This document shows, piece by piece, positions 24,632-32,571 of a stretch of 64,000 nt of DNA. Position numbers and translations under genes: made by a program. The stretch's first letter is position 1, and each line of letters begins with the position of its first letter. A model generated the notes under the pieces. The model made no database searches and was not told where the DNA came from. It worked only from the letters and a program-made list of their open reading frames with translations. This DNA is from DASXKD01 sp963734725 (GTDB lineage: Bacteria; Actinomycetota; Actinomycetes; Streptosporangiales; Streptosporangiaceae), in NCBI GenBank assembly GCA_963734725.1, contig CAVTIX010000020.1, positions 372,001 to 436,000 on the forward strand, read 5' to 3'.

Positions 24632-25181
24632 CAGGAGCTACATAGGTCAAGCCGGGCGGCGGGCGCGCTTCGGCGCGCCTGGCCGCCCGTTTGTGTGCGC
24701 CGGAACGACCGGCGGCCGTGCCGGGACGAGCGGCGGCCGGCGACACCCGGGCGCAATCGCTGCCGATGGAACATCTCAGCACGCCGCTGCGCGAGACCGC
24801 TGTGATCGTCGCCCGGAACGTGGGCAGCGCCATATCCAGGCGGGCCATGGCGGCAACCGCGACGATGCAGCGGCGCAACCCGGCCAACGCGCGCTTCTAG
24901 CCGCCAGCGGAACCATCAACAACGCCCCCCGCACGCACCGAAGAGGAGGCGACCTGAAAATGGGTAGGAGCCAGGCAAGATCACGGCTGGCTCAACAACC
25001 GCCAGCCTTACCTTTCCCCGCAGGCGCGGTTCAATCACGGGCCGGCCGGAAGTTCGCAAAGCTCGCCCCGATCGCGGGAACCCATGGCACGCCGTTGGCA
25101 TAGTCACCGCAGGCTGGGTAGCAGTCAGGTGGCAGGCTGGGTAGCAGTCAGGTGGTCGGCTATCGCCGGAAAGGGGCGTCC
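24632..25181. other. intergenic region with a 23-base tandem repeat
   Basis: 550 bases with no convincing gene. A 44-codon frame from ATG 24766 to 24900 lacks a ribosome site. A perfect tandem repeat lies at 25109-25154. Confidence 0.5.
25109..25154. repeat. perfect 23-base tandem duplication
   Basis: Two identical copies (25109-25131 and 25132-25154) containing GGCTGGGTAGCAGTCAGG, directly upstream of the small ORF at 25182. Confidence 0.9.
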
Positions 25182-25358
25182 GTGCCGAAAGCGCCACGGT
25201 TCATCAGCTACCTGGCAGCCCTGATCGCGGGAGCGCTGGCCCTCATTCGCTTCCCCCGGCTACAGGCGCTGCAGGCGGATGGGACCGGCCAGGGAAGCAG
25301 CCCGGCGGGGCCGCGGGAGCGGCGTGACGGGCCGGTGAAGGCGGCGGGGCGCCGGTGA
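25182..25358 (+). CDS. small membrane ORF coupled to the DMT transporter gene
   Basis: 58 residues from GTG 25182, after GGAAAGGGG. One transmembrane helix (FISYLAALIAGALALIRF) is followed by a basic polar tail. The stop overlaps the transporter start as GTGA, implying coupling. The start at 25152 inside the tandem repeat is also open. Function unknown. Confidence 0.5.
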   Translation: MPKAPRFISYLAALIAGALALIRFPRLQALQADGTGQGSSPAGPRERRDGPVKAAGRR

Positions 25359-26293
25359 AGATTGCCATCACCCTGGTCGCGGCGCTGCTGGCCGGCGCCG
25401 GGTTCGTGCTGCAGCAGCATGCGGCCGAGCAGGCGCCGAAGTCATATTTCCTGCGGCTGCGGCTGATCACCTCGCTCCTGCACCGGCCACGCTGGATCAT
25501 CGGCGTCGCTGTGATGGCCGCGGGTCAACTGCTGTCCGCCTGGGCTATTGGCCACGTCGCGCTCGCCCTTGCCGAGCCGCTGCTGACGAGCAGCCTGGTC
25601 TTCGCGCTGGCCCTGGCGGTCCCGCTGTCCGGCCAGCGGTTGCGGGCGGCGGAGGTAGCCGGTGCCGTGCTGCTAAGCGGCGGCGTGGCCGCGCTGTCGG
25701 TGGCGCGGACCGCCGGGGCGCCCGCCGAGTCGTTCGGCTCCTTCGCCGCCTGGCCCGCCGCTGCCGGCATTGCGGCGGTCGCGGGCGGGTTCCTGATCGC
25801 CGGGATGCGCCGCACCGGCCGACAGCGGGCCACCCTGACCGGGACGGCGGCAGGGCTGTTGTTCGGCGTCTCCGACGCGCTGACCAGGCGCACTATGGAG
25901 ATCATGGGCACCCACCCGGTCACCGCCCTGCTCACCGGCTGGCCGCTCTACTGTCTCATCGCGGCGAGCCTGGCGGGCTTCTGGCTGATGGAAAGCTCGT
26001 TCAACGCCGCCCCGCTGCACGCGTCGCTGCCAGCGATCACGGCCGCCGAGCCGGTCGCCGGGATCCTCCTCGGTGTCGTGGTGTTCGGCGATGTCGTTCA
26101 CCTCTCCCCCGGGATGCTGGCGCTTCAGGCGGCCGGGATCGTGGCGCTGGTCGCCGGGGTGATCCTGGTGGCGCGGGCACCGGCCCTCAGCCGGCTCAGC
26201 CGCCCAGCAGCGCTGCTGCCGCGGCAGGCCCCAGGCCAGCCCGCCATGGATGCCAGGCGGCCGCCCGCGAACCCTCTGCGGACAGCCCGTTAG
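25355..26293 (+). CDS. DMT/EamA-type transporter
   Basis: 312 residues from GTG 25355 with about nine to ten transmembrane helices in two halves, as in the drug/metabolite transporter superfamily. The N-terminal ALLAGAGFVLQQHAAEQAP is typical of the NIPA-like/DMT proteins of actinobacteria. The second half contains TGTAAGLLFGVSDALTR and LPAITAAEPVAGILLGVVVFGD, the usual EamA repeat end. The cytoplasmic tail is Pro/Arg-rich. The substrate is unknown; magnesium or small metabolites are possible. Confidence 0.85.
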   Translation: MKIAITLVAALLAGAGFVLQQHAAEQAPKSYFLRLRLITSLLHRPRWIIGVAVMAAGQLLSAWAIGHVALALAEPLLTSSLVFALALAVPLSGQRLRAAEVAGAVLLSGGVAALSVARTAGAPAESFGSFAAWPAAAGIAAVAGGFLIAGMRRTGRQRATLTGTAAGLLFGVSDALTRRTMEIMGTHPVTALLTGWPLYCLIAASLAGFWLMESSFNAAPLHASLPAITAAEPVAGILLGVVVFGDVVHLSPGMLALQAAGIVALVAGVILVARAPALSRLSRPAALLPRQAPGQPAMDARRPPANPLRTAR

Positions 26294-26313
26294 GAGCGCG
26301 AGTACCCGGGTAG
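26289..26313 (+). promoter_or_regulatory. possible sigma-B-like promoter of the DUF4235-yihY pair
   Basis: GTTA (26289-26292), 15 bases, GGGTAG (26308-26313), 40 bases before ATG 26354. It overlaps the end of the DMT gene. Confidence 0.38.
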
Positions 26314-26353
26314 TCGCAACCGGGACCGGAGGGCAGCCCGGAAGGCGGCTGTC

Positions 26354-26674
26354 ATGGACGACGGGCAAGCGATGACCAAGCTCATATTTCGGGCCGTGAG
26401 CCTGCTGGTCGGCATGGCCGGCGGCCTGCTGGCCGGGGCGATCTTCAAGAAGGCGTGGCAGTTCGCCGCCAGAGAGGACGAGGCGCCGAAGGCCACTGAC
26501 GCCGCCCGCGGCTGGCACGAGATCCTCATCGCCGCGGCATTGGAGGGCGCGATCTTCGCCACGGTCAAGGCCGCGGTGGACCGCCTCGCCGCGGCGGGCA
26601 CCCACTCGCTGACCGGGACCTGGCCTGGCGAGGACAGTAGCCAAGAAGCCGGAGAAAAAGGAGAGAAGGCCTGA
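26354..26674 (+). CDS. DUF4235 small membrane protein
   Basis: 106 residues from ATG 26354; ATG 26372 (MTKLIFRAV) is nearer to the usual family start. Two hydrophobic stretches are seen (SLLVGMAGGLLAGAIF and the amphipathic WHEILIAAALEGAIFATVKA), with the family motif IFKKAW between them. The role is unknown. It sits two bases before the yihY-like gene and is surely cotranscribed with it. Confidence 0.82.
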   Translation: MDDGQAMTKLIFRAVSLLVGMAGGLLAGAIFKKAWQFAAREDEAPKATDAARGWHEILIAAALEGAIFATVKAAVDRLAAAGTHSLTGTWPGEDSSQEAGEKGEKA

Positions 26675-26676
26675 CC

Positions 26677-27723
26677 ATGGCCAAGCCGGACACAGTACGT
26701 GACGAACCCGCACCGCAGGCGGCCGGCGCCGCTGCCGAGGATGAGCCCCCGTCGCAGACGGGCGGGCCTGCCCCGGACAAGCCGACCGAACTCGGCGGCG
26801 GCTCGTGGCTGGCCGCGGGCCGGCGGACCATTCGGGAGTTCAAGGACGACTTCCTACAGGACCGGGCGGCGGGGCTGACGTATTACGGCGTCCTGTCCAT
26901 CTTTCCGGCGATCCTGGTGCTGGTATCCCTGTTGGGGCTGGCCGGCCAGTCGGCGACTCAGCCGCTGATCACGAACCTGACCAACGCGGCGCCGAGCACG
27001 GTCCGCACGATCCTCCGGAACGCCATACATAACCTCCAGCACGGCCATGGCGCGGGCGTGCTCGCAATCGTCGGGATCCTCCTCGCCGTGTGGTCGGCGT
27101 CCGGCTACGTCGCCGCGTTCATGCGGGCGTCCAACGCCATCTACGACGTCCCCGAAGGCCGCCCGGCGTGGAAGACGGTCCCGACCCGGCTCGGGGTGAC
27201 GGTCGTCCTCCTGGTGCTGATGGTCGTCTCGGCCGTGATGGTCGTGGTCAGCGGCGGCCTGGCGCGGCATGTGGGGCAAGTGCTCGGCGTCGGTTCGGCG
27301 GCGGTCACCACCTGGGACATCGCCAAGTGGCCGGTGCTGTTCATCCTGGTCTGCATCATGATCGGCTTGCTGTACTGGGCCAGCCCGAACGCCCGGCGGG
27401 GGTTCCGCTGGATCGGCCCGGGAGCGGTGATCGCGGTCGTCCTCTGGCTGATCGCCTCTGGGCTTTTCGCCCTGTACGTCGCCAACTTCGGCCACTACAA
27501 CAAGGTGTACGGCAGCATCGCCGGCATGATCATCTTCCTGATCTGGCTGTGGATCACCAATATCGCCATCCTGCTGGGCGCCGAGTTCAACGCCGAACTG
27601 GAACGCGGGCGTGCCATAGCCGCGGGAGCACCGCCCGAGACCGAGCCCTACGTGGAAATGCGCGACACCAGAAAGCTACGCCGTGGCCGCAACCGGCGGC
27701 GGGCCAGCAAGCAGGCCTCATAA
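26677..27723 (+). CDS. YihY/BrkB family membrane protein (copy 2)
   Basis: 348 residues; AAAGGAG lies at good spacing before ATG 26677, inside the end of the DUF4235 gene. Landmarks are FLQDRAAGLTYYGVLSIFPA, the six transmembrane helices, SPNARRGFRWIGPGAVIAVVL and KVYGSIAGMIIFLIWLWITN followed by GAEFNAELERGR. This is closer to the standard actinobacterial YhjD/YihY type than copy 1 at 10462. Polar tails flank the core. Function unclear. A GC-rich hairpin follows the stop. Confidence 0.9.
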   Translation: MAKPDTVRDEPAPQAAGAAAEDEPPSQTGGPAPDKPTELGGGSWLAAGRRTIREFKDDFLQDRAAGLTYYGVLSIFPAILVLVSLLGLAGQSATQPLITNLTNAAPSTVRTILRNAIHNLQHGHGAGVLAIVGILLAVWSASGYVAAFMRASNAIYDVPEGRPAWKTVPTRLGVTVVLLVLMVVSAVMVVVSGGLARHVGQVLGVGSAAVTTWDIAKWPVLFILVCIMIGLLYWASPNARRGFRWIGPGAVIAVVLWLIASGLFALYVANFGHYNKVYGSIAGMIIFLIWLWITNIAILLGAEFNAELERGRAIAAGAPPETEPYVEMRDTRKLRRGRNRRRASKQAS

Positions 27724-27754
27724 CCGCCGGTCCCGGCGACCCGCCACGCAAGAG

Positions 27755-27778
27755 CGCCCCCGGGTAGTCCCGGGGGCG
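27755..27778. terminator. bidirectional hairpin terminator
   Basis: Perfect 10-bp stem CGCCCCCGGG (27755-27764) and CCCGGGGGCG (27769-27778), loop TAGT, between convergent stops at 27723 and 27795. Confidence 0.75.
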
Positions 27779-27794
27779 GCTCCTGTCTGGCTGA

Positions 27795-29561
27795 TCAGCT
27801 CTTGAACTGCTCGATCTTGTCGCGGAACAGGGTGGTCGCGATGGTGGCCCTGCGCGGCTGGCCGCGCAGGAACGCCTCGGCGAACTTCTTGGCCTGCTGG
27901 TGCTCCACCTTGCCGGGCATCGGCGGCTCGTCGGGGTTGACGTTGACGTCGATCAGCGCCGGGCCGTGGTGCGCCAGGCCCTGCTCGATCGCCGTGCGCA
28001 CGTCGGCGGCCTTCTCCACCTTGAGGCCGAGCGCACCGTTGGCGGTGGCCAGGGCCGCGTAGTCCACGAACGGCTCCGGGTACCGCACCCCGTGCTCCGG
28101 GTACCCGAGCACCATCTGCTCCCAGAGGATCTGGCCGAGCGAGTTGTTGTTGTTGATCACTACCTTGACCGGGAACTGGTGCTTGATGGCGGTGATGAAC
28201 TCGGCCATGAGCATCGCGAACCCGCCGTCGCCGACATAGGCGATGACCTGCCGCCCGGGGAAGGCGTGCTGGATGCCGATCGCGTACGGCAGCCCGGGCG
28301 CCATCGTGGCCAGGTTGCCGGACAGGTAGAACTCACGGCCGCCGCGGATGTCCCAGTGCCGCGCCGCCCAGGTTGCGATCGTCCCGCTGTCGCAGGTCAG
28401 CACCGCGTCATCGGAGGCAAGCTCGTCCAGGACGCTCACCACATACTGCGGGGCGATCGGGTCCCGGCCGCTGTCCTCCAGCGCGGCCATGTGCGCGCGC
28501 CAGCGCTGCATCCGCTTCTGGCATTTCTCCAGGAACGAGGTGTCGGTGCGCGGCTTGAGCGTTGGCAGCAGCGCCTGCAGCGCCAGCTTCGCGTCGCCAA
28601 CGACGGGCACTTCGGTGGCGATCCGCCCGCCGGCGCGGGCCGGGTCCGCCTCGATCTGGGCCACGCGTACCTTGCCGGGCGCGGGCAGGTGCTTGGTGTA
28701 GGGGAAGTTTGTGCCCACCAGGAACAGGGTGTCGATCTCGTCCATCAGTTCCTCGGACGGCCGGGTGCCGAGCAGCCCGATGCCGCCAGTGGTATACGGC
28801 GAGTCGTCGGGGACACAGGCCTTCCCGGACAGCGTCTTGACGATCGGCGCGCCGAGCTTTTCCGCCACGGCCAGCAGTTCATCGCGCGCGTGCCGGGCGC
28901 CCGCGCCCGCCAGGATCGCCACCTTGTCGCCGTCGGCGAGCAGGCTGGCGATCGCTTGCAGGTCTTCGTCCCGGGCGCGGCCCGGTGCCTGGAGCATGAC
29001 CGGCGCGGTGTGCGGCGGGCGGGCCGGGGCCACATGCTGCCAGGGGTCGGCGCCGGCGTCCGCGACCTGGAGGTCGTTGGGCACCGTGATGTGGGCAACC
29101 CCGCGGCGGGCGTAGGCCGTGCGGATCGCGTTGTCCACCACCGACGGCAGCTGCGCCGGGTTGTAGATCATCTGGTCGTACTCGGCGACGTCGGCGTACA
29201 GCTTGTCCAGGTTGACCTCCTGCTGGTACCCGGTCCCCAGCAGCGCGGTCTCCTGCATGCCGGTGATCGCGAGCACCGGCATGTGGTCGAGCTTGGCGTC
29301 GTACAGGCCGTTCAGCAGGTGGATGCCGCCCGGCCCGGACGTGGCCAGGCACACGCCGATCTTGCCGGTCGCCTTGGCGTGGGCGGTCGCCATGAACGCC
29401 GCGGCTTCCTCGTGGCGCACGAGAACGAACCGGACCCGGTCCTGGTGCCTGCGCAGCCCTTCCATGAGCCCGTTGATGCCATCCCCTGGCAGGCCGAACA
29501 CGGTGTCCACGCCCCAGTCCGCCAGGCGCTCAATCAACGCCTCCGATGCGATCTGACCCAC
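27795..29561 (-). CDS. thiamine-diphosphate enzyme, pyruvate oxidase-like
   Basis: 588 residues from GTG 29561, with GGGAGG upstream. The three ThDP-enzyme domains are complete: N-terminal PYR domain with the catalytic glutamate E51 (RHEEAAAF), a central Rossmann-like domain (VAILAGAGARHARDELL), and a C-terminal PP domain with YVGDGGFAMLM through NNNNSLGQ, the GDG-N cofactor motif. The overall pattern (GLPGDGINGLMEGLRRH, ATSGPGGIHLLNGLYDAKLD) matches PoxB-like pyruvate oxidases rather than acetolactate synthase. The likely reaction is oxidative decarboxylation of pyruvate, but the substrate is inferred. A PoxB-type C-terminal lipid-binding helix is not obvious. Confidence 0.88.
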   Translation of the reverse strand: MGQIASEALIERLADWGVDTVFGLPGDGINGLMEGLRRHQDRVRFVLVRHEEAAAFMATAHAKATGKIGVCLATSGPGGIHLLNGLYDAKLDHMPVLAITGMQETALLGTGYQQEVNLDKLYADVAEYDQMIYNPAQLPSVVDNAIRTAYARRGVAHITVPNDLQVADAGADPWQHVAPARPPHTAPVMLQAPGRARDEDLQAIASLLADGDKVAILAGAGARHARDELLAVAEKLGAPIVKTLSGKACVPDDSPYTTGGIGLLGTRPSEELMDEIDTLFLVGTNFPYTKHLPAPGKVRVAQIEADPARAGGRIATEVPVVGDAKLALQALLPTLKPRTDTSFLEKCQKRMQRWRAHMAALEDSGRDPIAPQYVVSVLDELASDDAVLTCDSGTIATWAARHWDIRGGREFYLSGNLATMAPGLPYAIGIQHAFPGRQVIAYVGDGGFAMLMAEFITAIKHQFPVKVVINNNNSLGQILWEQMVLGYPEHGVRYPEPFVDYAALATANGALGLKVEKAADVRTAIEQGLAHHGPALIDVNVNPDEPPMPGKVEHQQAKKFAEAFLRGQPRRATIATTLFRDKIEQFKS

Positions 29562-29695
29562 GACGGGCCTCCCGTCAATGTCTCCTGAAGTTCTCTTCTC
29601 GCGCCGTTCAAGCGCATGTCAGACAGCCACTCTCCAGCAGGGATCAGCACAAACGTGCTCATCAGGCGGAATCGGGAACTCGCCGCCACCGGGCA

Positions 29696-29719
29696 GTTTG
29701 GGATCGGAGGAGTGGGAAG
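29696..29719 (+). promoter_or_regulatory. possible sigma-B-like promoter of the Mrp/Mbh operon, GGGAAG form
   Basis: GTTT (29696-29699), 14 bases, GGGAAG (29714-29719), ten bases before ATG 29729; a transcript would be nearly leaderless. Confidence 0.32.
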
Positions 29720-29728
29720 AGCAGGGGC

Positions 29729-30286
29729 ATGCCAGCCAAGCCTCAGCGCACGCGCCTGCCGTCCCGGCGGGCGCTCGCCCGCCTGATCGCGCTGTGGTGC
29801 TGGGCGTACCTGGTGTGGGTCCTGCTGACCTGGACGCTCACCGTGGAGCAATTGCTCTTCGGCGCGGTCGTGGCGCTCGTGGTCGCCGTGGCGCTCGCGC
29901 CACTGGGCGAGGTGGCGGGCCCATGGCGGCTGCTGCGGCCTCGTGCGCTGGCCGGCGGTGTGTGGTTGCTCATCGCAACAGCGGGCCGGAGTCTGTTGGC
30001 CAACGTGCGCCTGTCCCGGCGGATCTGGGATCCGCGCCGCCCGCTGGCGAGCGGCATGGTGATCACGCCCACCCGGGAACGGCAGGACGGGGGCCTGGCC
30101 GCGGTCGGTGTCATTTCCTCGCTGATCGTGGACAACCAGCTTGCGGACCTGGATGCTCGCGCCCGCGAGCTTCAGTACCACGCGGTCGCGGTGCCGGACG
30201 GAGACGCCGAGCAGGCCCGCGAGCAGATCAACGGGCCGGTGGAGGACCTGTTGCAGCCGTTCCGAGAAAGTCGGCCAGCCCGGTGA
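29729..30286 (+). CDS. mrpE: Na+/H+ antiporter subunit E (MrpE/MbhA)
   Basis: 185 residues from ATG 29729, after GCAGGGG. Two or three N-terminal helices (LIALWCWAYLVWVLLTW, LLFGAVVALVVAVALAPLG, a third around GGVWLLIATAGRSLL) precede a cytoplasmic domain with GMVITPTRERQDGGLAAVG and the ISSLIVDNQLADLD stretch, in place of the usual SxTPGT segment. It is the first gene of a seven-gene operon in which every junction but the last overlaps. MrpE helps assemble the antiporter complex. Confidence 0.88.
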   Translation: MPAKPQRTRLPSRRALARLIALWCWAYLVWVLLTWTLTVEQLLFGAVVALVVAVALAPLGEVAGPWRLLRPRALAGGVWLLIATAGRSLLANVRLSRRIWDPRRPLASGMVITPTRERQDGGLAAVGVISSLIVDNQLADLDARARELQYHAVAVPDGDAEQAREQINGPVEDLLQPFRESRPAR

Positions 30287-30552
30287 TGACTATGAACGCC
30301 GTGTACCTGGCCGTCGCGATCGGCGAGGTCGCCATCATGGCGGTGCTGCTTATCCGGGTTGCCGCCGGGCCGACCATCTCCGACCGGGTCGTGGCGCTGA
30401 ACGCGATGTCCACCCAGGCCGCGATCGCCGTGCTGTTCTTCGCTGCGTTCGCCAACCGGACGATCTATTGCGACGTCGCGCTCTGGCTGGGGTCATTCAG
30501 CTACCTCGGTGCCATCGTCTGGTCCCGCTACCTGGAACGGGAGCTGCTGTGA
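30286..30552 (+). CDS. mrpF: Na+/H+ antiporter subunit F (MrpF/MbhB)
   Basis: 88 residues with three transmembrane helices. The family signature RVAAGPTISDRVVALNAMST is present at about residues 24-43. ATG 30286 shares one base with the mrpE stop (TGATG); a GTG three bases earlier is also possible. It is part of the membrane arm of the Mrp antiporter. Confidence 0.9.
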   Translation: MTMNAVYLAVAIGEVAIMAVLLIRVAAGPTISDRVVALNAMSTQAAIAVLFFAAFANRTIYCDVALWLGSFSYLGAIVWSRYLERELL

Positions 30553-30893
30553 TCGAGATCATCGTGATCGCGCTGGCCGCGGCCGGCTGGGCCTTCTCGC
30601 TCTCCGGCGCGGTGGGCATTCTCCGGATGCCCGACGTGTACTGCCGGATCCAGTGCTCCAGCAAGATGATCACAATGGGCGCGCTTCCGGCCCTGATCGC
30701 GCTGGTCGTAGGTGAGGGGCCGGTCAGCGTGTTCGGCAGCCGGGCGCTGCTGCTCGCCGTGCTGCTGCTGGTGATCAACCCGGTCGCTTCGCACGCGCTG
30801 GCCCGCGCCGCCTACAAGACCGGCGTGCCCATGTGGCCGGGAGCGGTGGCCGACCGGGTGGCGGACCGGGTCCGGCGCAGGGGCAAGTCATGA
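30549..30893 (+). CDS. mrpG: Na+/H+ antiporter subunit G (MrpG/MbhC)
   Basis: 114 residues from GTG 30549, overlapping mrpF as GTGA. Three helices are seen, with the family sequence VGILRMPDVYCRIQCSSKM and later INPVASHALARAAYKTGV. The C-terminal tail is basic. It is a small membrane subunit of the antiporter. Confidence 0.9.
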   Translation: MIEIIVIALAAAGWAFSLSGAVGILRMPDVYCRIQCSSKMITMGALPALIALVVGEGPVSVFGSRALLLAVLLLVINPVASHALARAAYKTGVPMWPGAVADRVADRVRRRGKS

Positions 30894-31183
30894 CCGGCTT
30901 CTGGATCCTCGACTATCTCCTCATCGCGCTGACGCTGGCGTCGGCGGTGCTGGTAGTCCGGCTCCGGAACCTCAACGGCGCGGTCATGGCCCTGTCCGGG
31001 GCAGGCACCGCGCTCTCGGTGCTGTTCGTCGTGCTCGGCGCCCCGGACGTGGCTCATTCCGAGGTCGTAGTCGGGGCGATCGCCCTTCCCGTGCTCTACC
31101 TGGTCGCGATCGGCAAGGCCCGCACGGTCACCCGTGAGCCGGGCCTCGGCGAGGCCGAAAGCAAGGACACCGACCAGCAGTGA
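30890..31183 (+). CDS. DUF4040/MbhD subunit (equivalent of the MrpA C-terminal part)
   Basis: 97 residues from ATG 30890, overlapping mrpG as ATGA. Three helices with VLVVRLRNLNGAVMALSGAG and LGAPDVAHSEVVVGAIALPVLYLVAIG match MbhD, homologous to a C-terminal segment of MrpA. No gene for the large NuoL-like part of MrpA is present in the operon. Confidence 0.85.
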   Translation: MTGFWILDYLLIALTLASAVLVVRLRNLNGAVMALSGAGTALSVLFVVLGAPDVAHSEVVVGAIALPVLYLVAIGKARTVTREPGLGEAESKDTDQQ

Positions 31184-32190
31184 CCAGGACCGGAATCGAC
31201 GACGACCGGGCTCTCGCCCGGGCCGCAGATCGCGAGGCAACCGAACGCGAGCCGCGGCACCGGCCGTGGGTCGGCGCCCTGCTGGCAGCCGGGATCGCTG
31301 CGGCCCTAGGGGTGGCGGTGGCCGGGGTCCCGCGCGAGCATGCGCCGCTCCCGCTGATCGCCCGGTACGCGCTGGAGATCGCGATACCGCGGTGGAAGCT
31401 GACTGAGCCGGTGAACGAGATCGTTTACGGCACGCGCGGCTTCGACACGTTCGGCGAGACATTCCTGCTGCTCGCCGCCGTGATGAGCGTGGTGGTGATC
31501 ACCCGGCCGCGCGAGCCACGGCGCGGCTACTTCGGCGAGTCCGCCGCCGGCGCTCGCGAGCAGGAGCAGGACGACCCCGCAGTAGGCACCGACGCCACCG
31601 AACAGGAGGCCAGGTCGGCCGAGCGCCGAGAGCAAGGCGGAGCGGCCGGTGGCGACGAGCCGCTCGAGACCCCGGACGCGGTGTCACTCGGCACCCCGGC
31701 GCCGGAGCGGGCCGAGGCGATGACGGTGGTGGTCCGCACCGCGATCAGGGTGGCCCTGCCGATTCTCGCGGTGGCCGGGCTCTACCTGGTCGTCTGGGGG
31801 TATTCGCCAGGCGGCGGTTTCCCCGGCGGAGCGGTCATGCTCGGTGTCCTCCTGCTCGTCTACGCCGCGTTCGGCCGGCGCAAGATCAGCCGGGTGATCC
31901 AGCCCGACCTGATCGAGACCTTGGAACTGGCGGGCGCGGCGCTGATCATCATGACCGAGTTCCTCGGGCTGGTGTTCAAGGGCTCGTTCAGTGCGAACTG
32001 GCTGCCGCTGGCGCAGATGATGACCCCGCTGTCGGGCGGCGTCGCCCAACTCTTCTCGGCGAGCGAGCTGATCGAGGTCGCCACCGGCCTGACCATCGTC
32101 GTCTTCGCGCTGCTCGGGATGAGCCATGACTGGGCGCGGGACGAGGGCCGTAACTCCTCCGGCGGCGGCGACGGAGAGCAGGGGCAATGA
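31180..32190 (+). CDS. mrpB: fused MbhE-MrpB subunit of the Na+/H+ antiporter
   Basis: 336 residues from GTG 31180 (GTGA overlap). Residues about 25-110 resemble MbhE, the last piece of MrpA: a helix, then EPVNEIVYGTRGFDTFGETFLLLAAVM. A highly charged linker rich in Glu, Ala and Arg follows (about 111-180). Residues about 180-315 are a MrpB domain with four helices, including YSPGGGFPGGAVMLGVLLLVYA and LFSASELIEVATGLTIVVFAL. In most genomes these are two genes or MrpA plus MrpB, so the fusion is unusual in this context. Confidence 0.85.
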   Translation: MTRTGIDDDRALARAADREATEREPRHRPWVGALLAAGIAAALGVAVAGVPREHAPLPLIARYALEIAIPRWKLTEPVNEIVYGTRGFDTFGETFLLLAAVMSVVVITRPREPRRGYFGESAAGAREQEQDDPAVGTDATEQEARSAERREQGGAAGGDEPLETPDAVSLGTPAPERAEAMTVVVRTAIRVALPILAVAGLYLVVWGYSPGGGFPGGAVMLGVLLLVYAAFGRRKISRVIQPDLIETLELAGAALIIMTEFLGLVFKGSFSANWLPLAQMMTPLSGGVAQLFSASELIEVATGLTIVVFALLGMSHDWARDEGRNSSGGGDGEQGQ

Positions 32191-32555
32191 TCCTGGTCAA
32201 CTACCTCGCCGCGGTCGCGCTGTTCGGTACCGGCCTGTATGTGCTGCTGACCAGGCGAAACCTCATCAAGATCGTGATGGGCCTGTCGCTGATGGAGGCC
32301 TCGACCTACCTGTTCATGGTGTCGCTCGCCTACCGGGCAGGGTCCACGGCGCCGGTGCTAGTCAGCCCGCCCGCCGGGAAGACCGCCAGGCAGCTCGCCC
32401 ACGGGAACGTGGCCGACCCGGTGCTGCAGAACTTCTGCCTCACCGCCGTCGTGATCGGCGTCGCGGTGACCGCCGTGTTCCTCAGCGTGGTGGTGCGGGT
32501 CGCCCAGCACTACCGCACGCTGGACGCCGACCGGGTCCGGGCGATGCGCGGATGA
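32187..32555 (+). CDS. mrpC: Na+/H+ antiporter subunit C (MrpC/MbhG), NuoK-like
   Basis: 122 residues from ATG 32187 (ATGA overlap). Three helices as in NuoK: LAAVALFGTGLYVLLTRRNL, IVMGLSLMEASTYLFMVSLA, and LTAVVIGVAVTAVFLSVVV. The glutamate in SLMEAS corresponds to the conserved helix-2 acidic residue. A short polar loop with DPVLQNFCLTAVVIG is the family pattern. Confidence 0.9.
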   Translation: MILVNYLAAVALFGTGLYVLLTRRNLIKIVMGLSLMEASTYLFMVSLAYRAGSTAPVLVSPPAGKTARQLAHGNVADPVLQNFCLTAVVIGVAVTAVFLSVVVRVAQHYRTLDADRVRAMRG

Positions 32556-32571
32556 GCTCCCAGAGGCACCG

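Noticed and set aside
24766..24900. 44-codon frame on the plus strand
   Set aside because: No ribosome site and no resemblance to known proteins.
27900..29588. 562-codon frame opposite the pyruvate-oxidase-like gene
   Set aside because: Its composition (His/Arg/Gly/Val-rich without motifs) is that of an antisense shadow of high-GC coding DNA.
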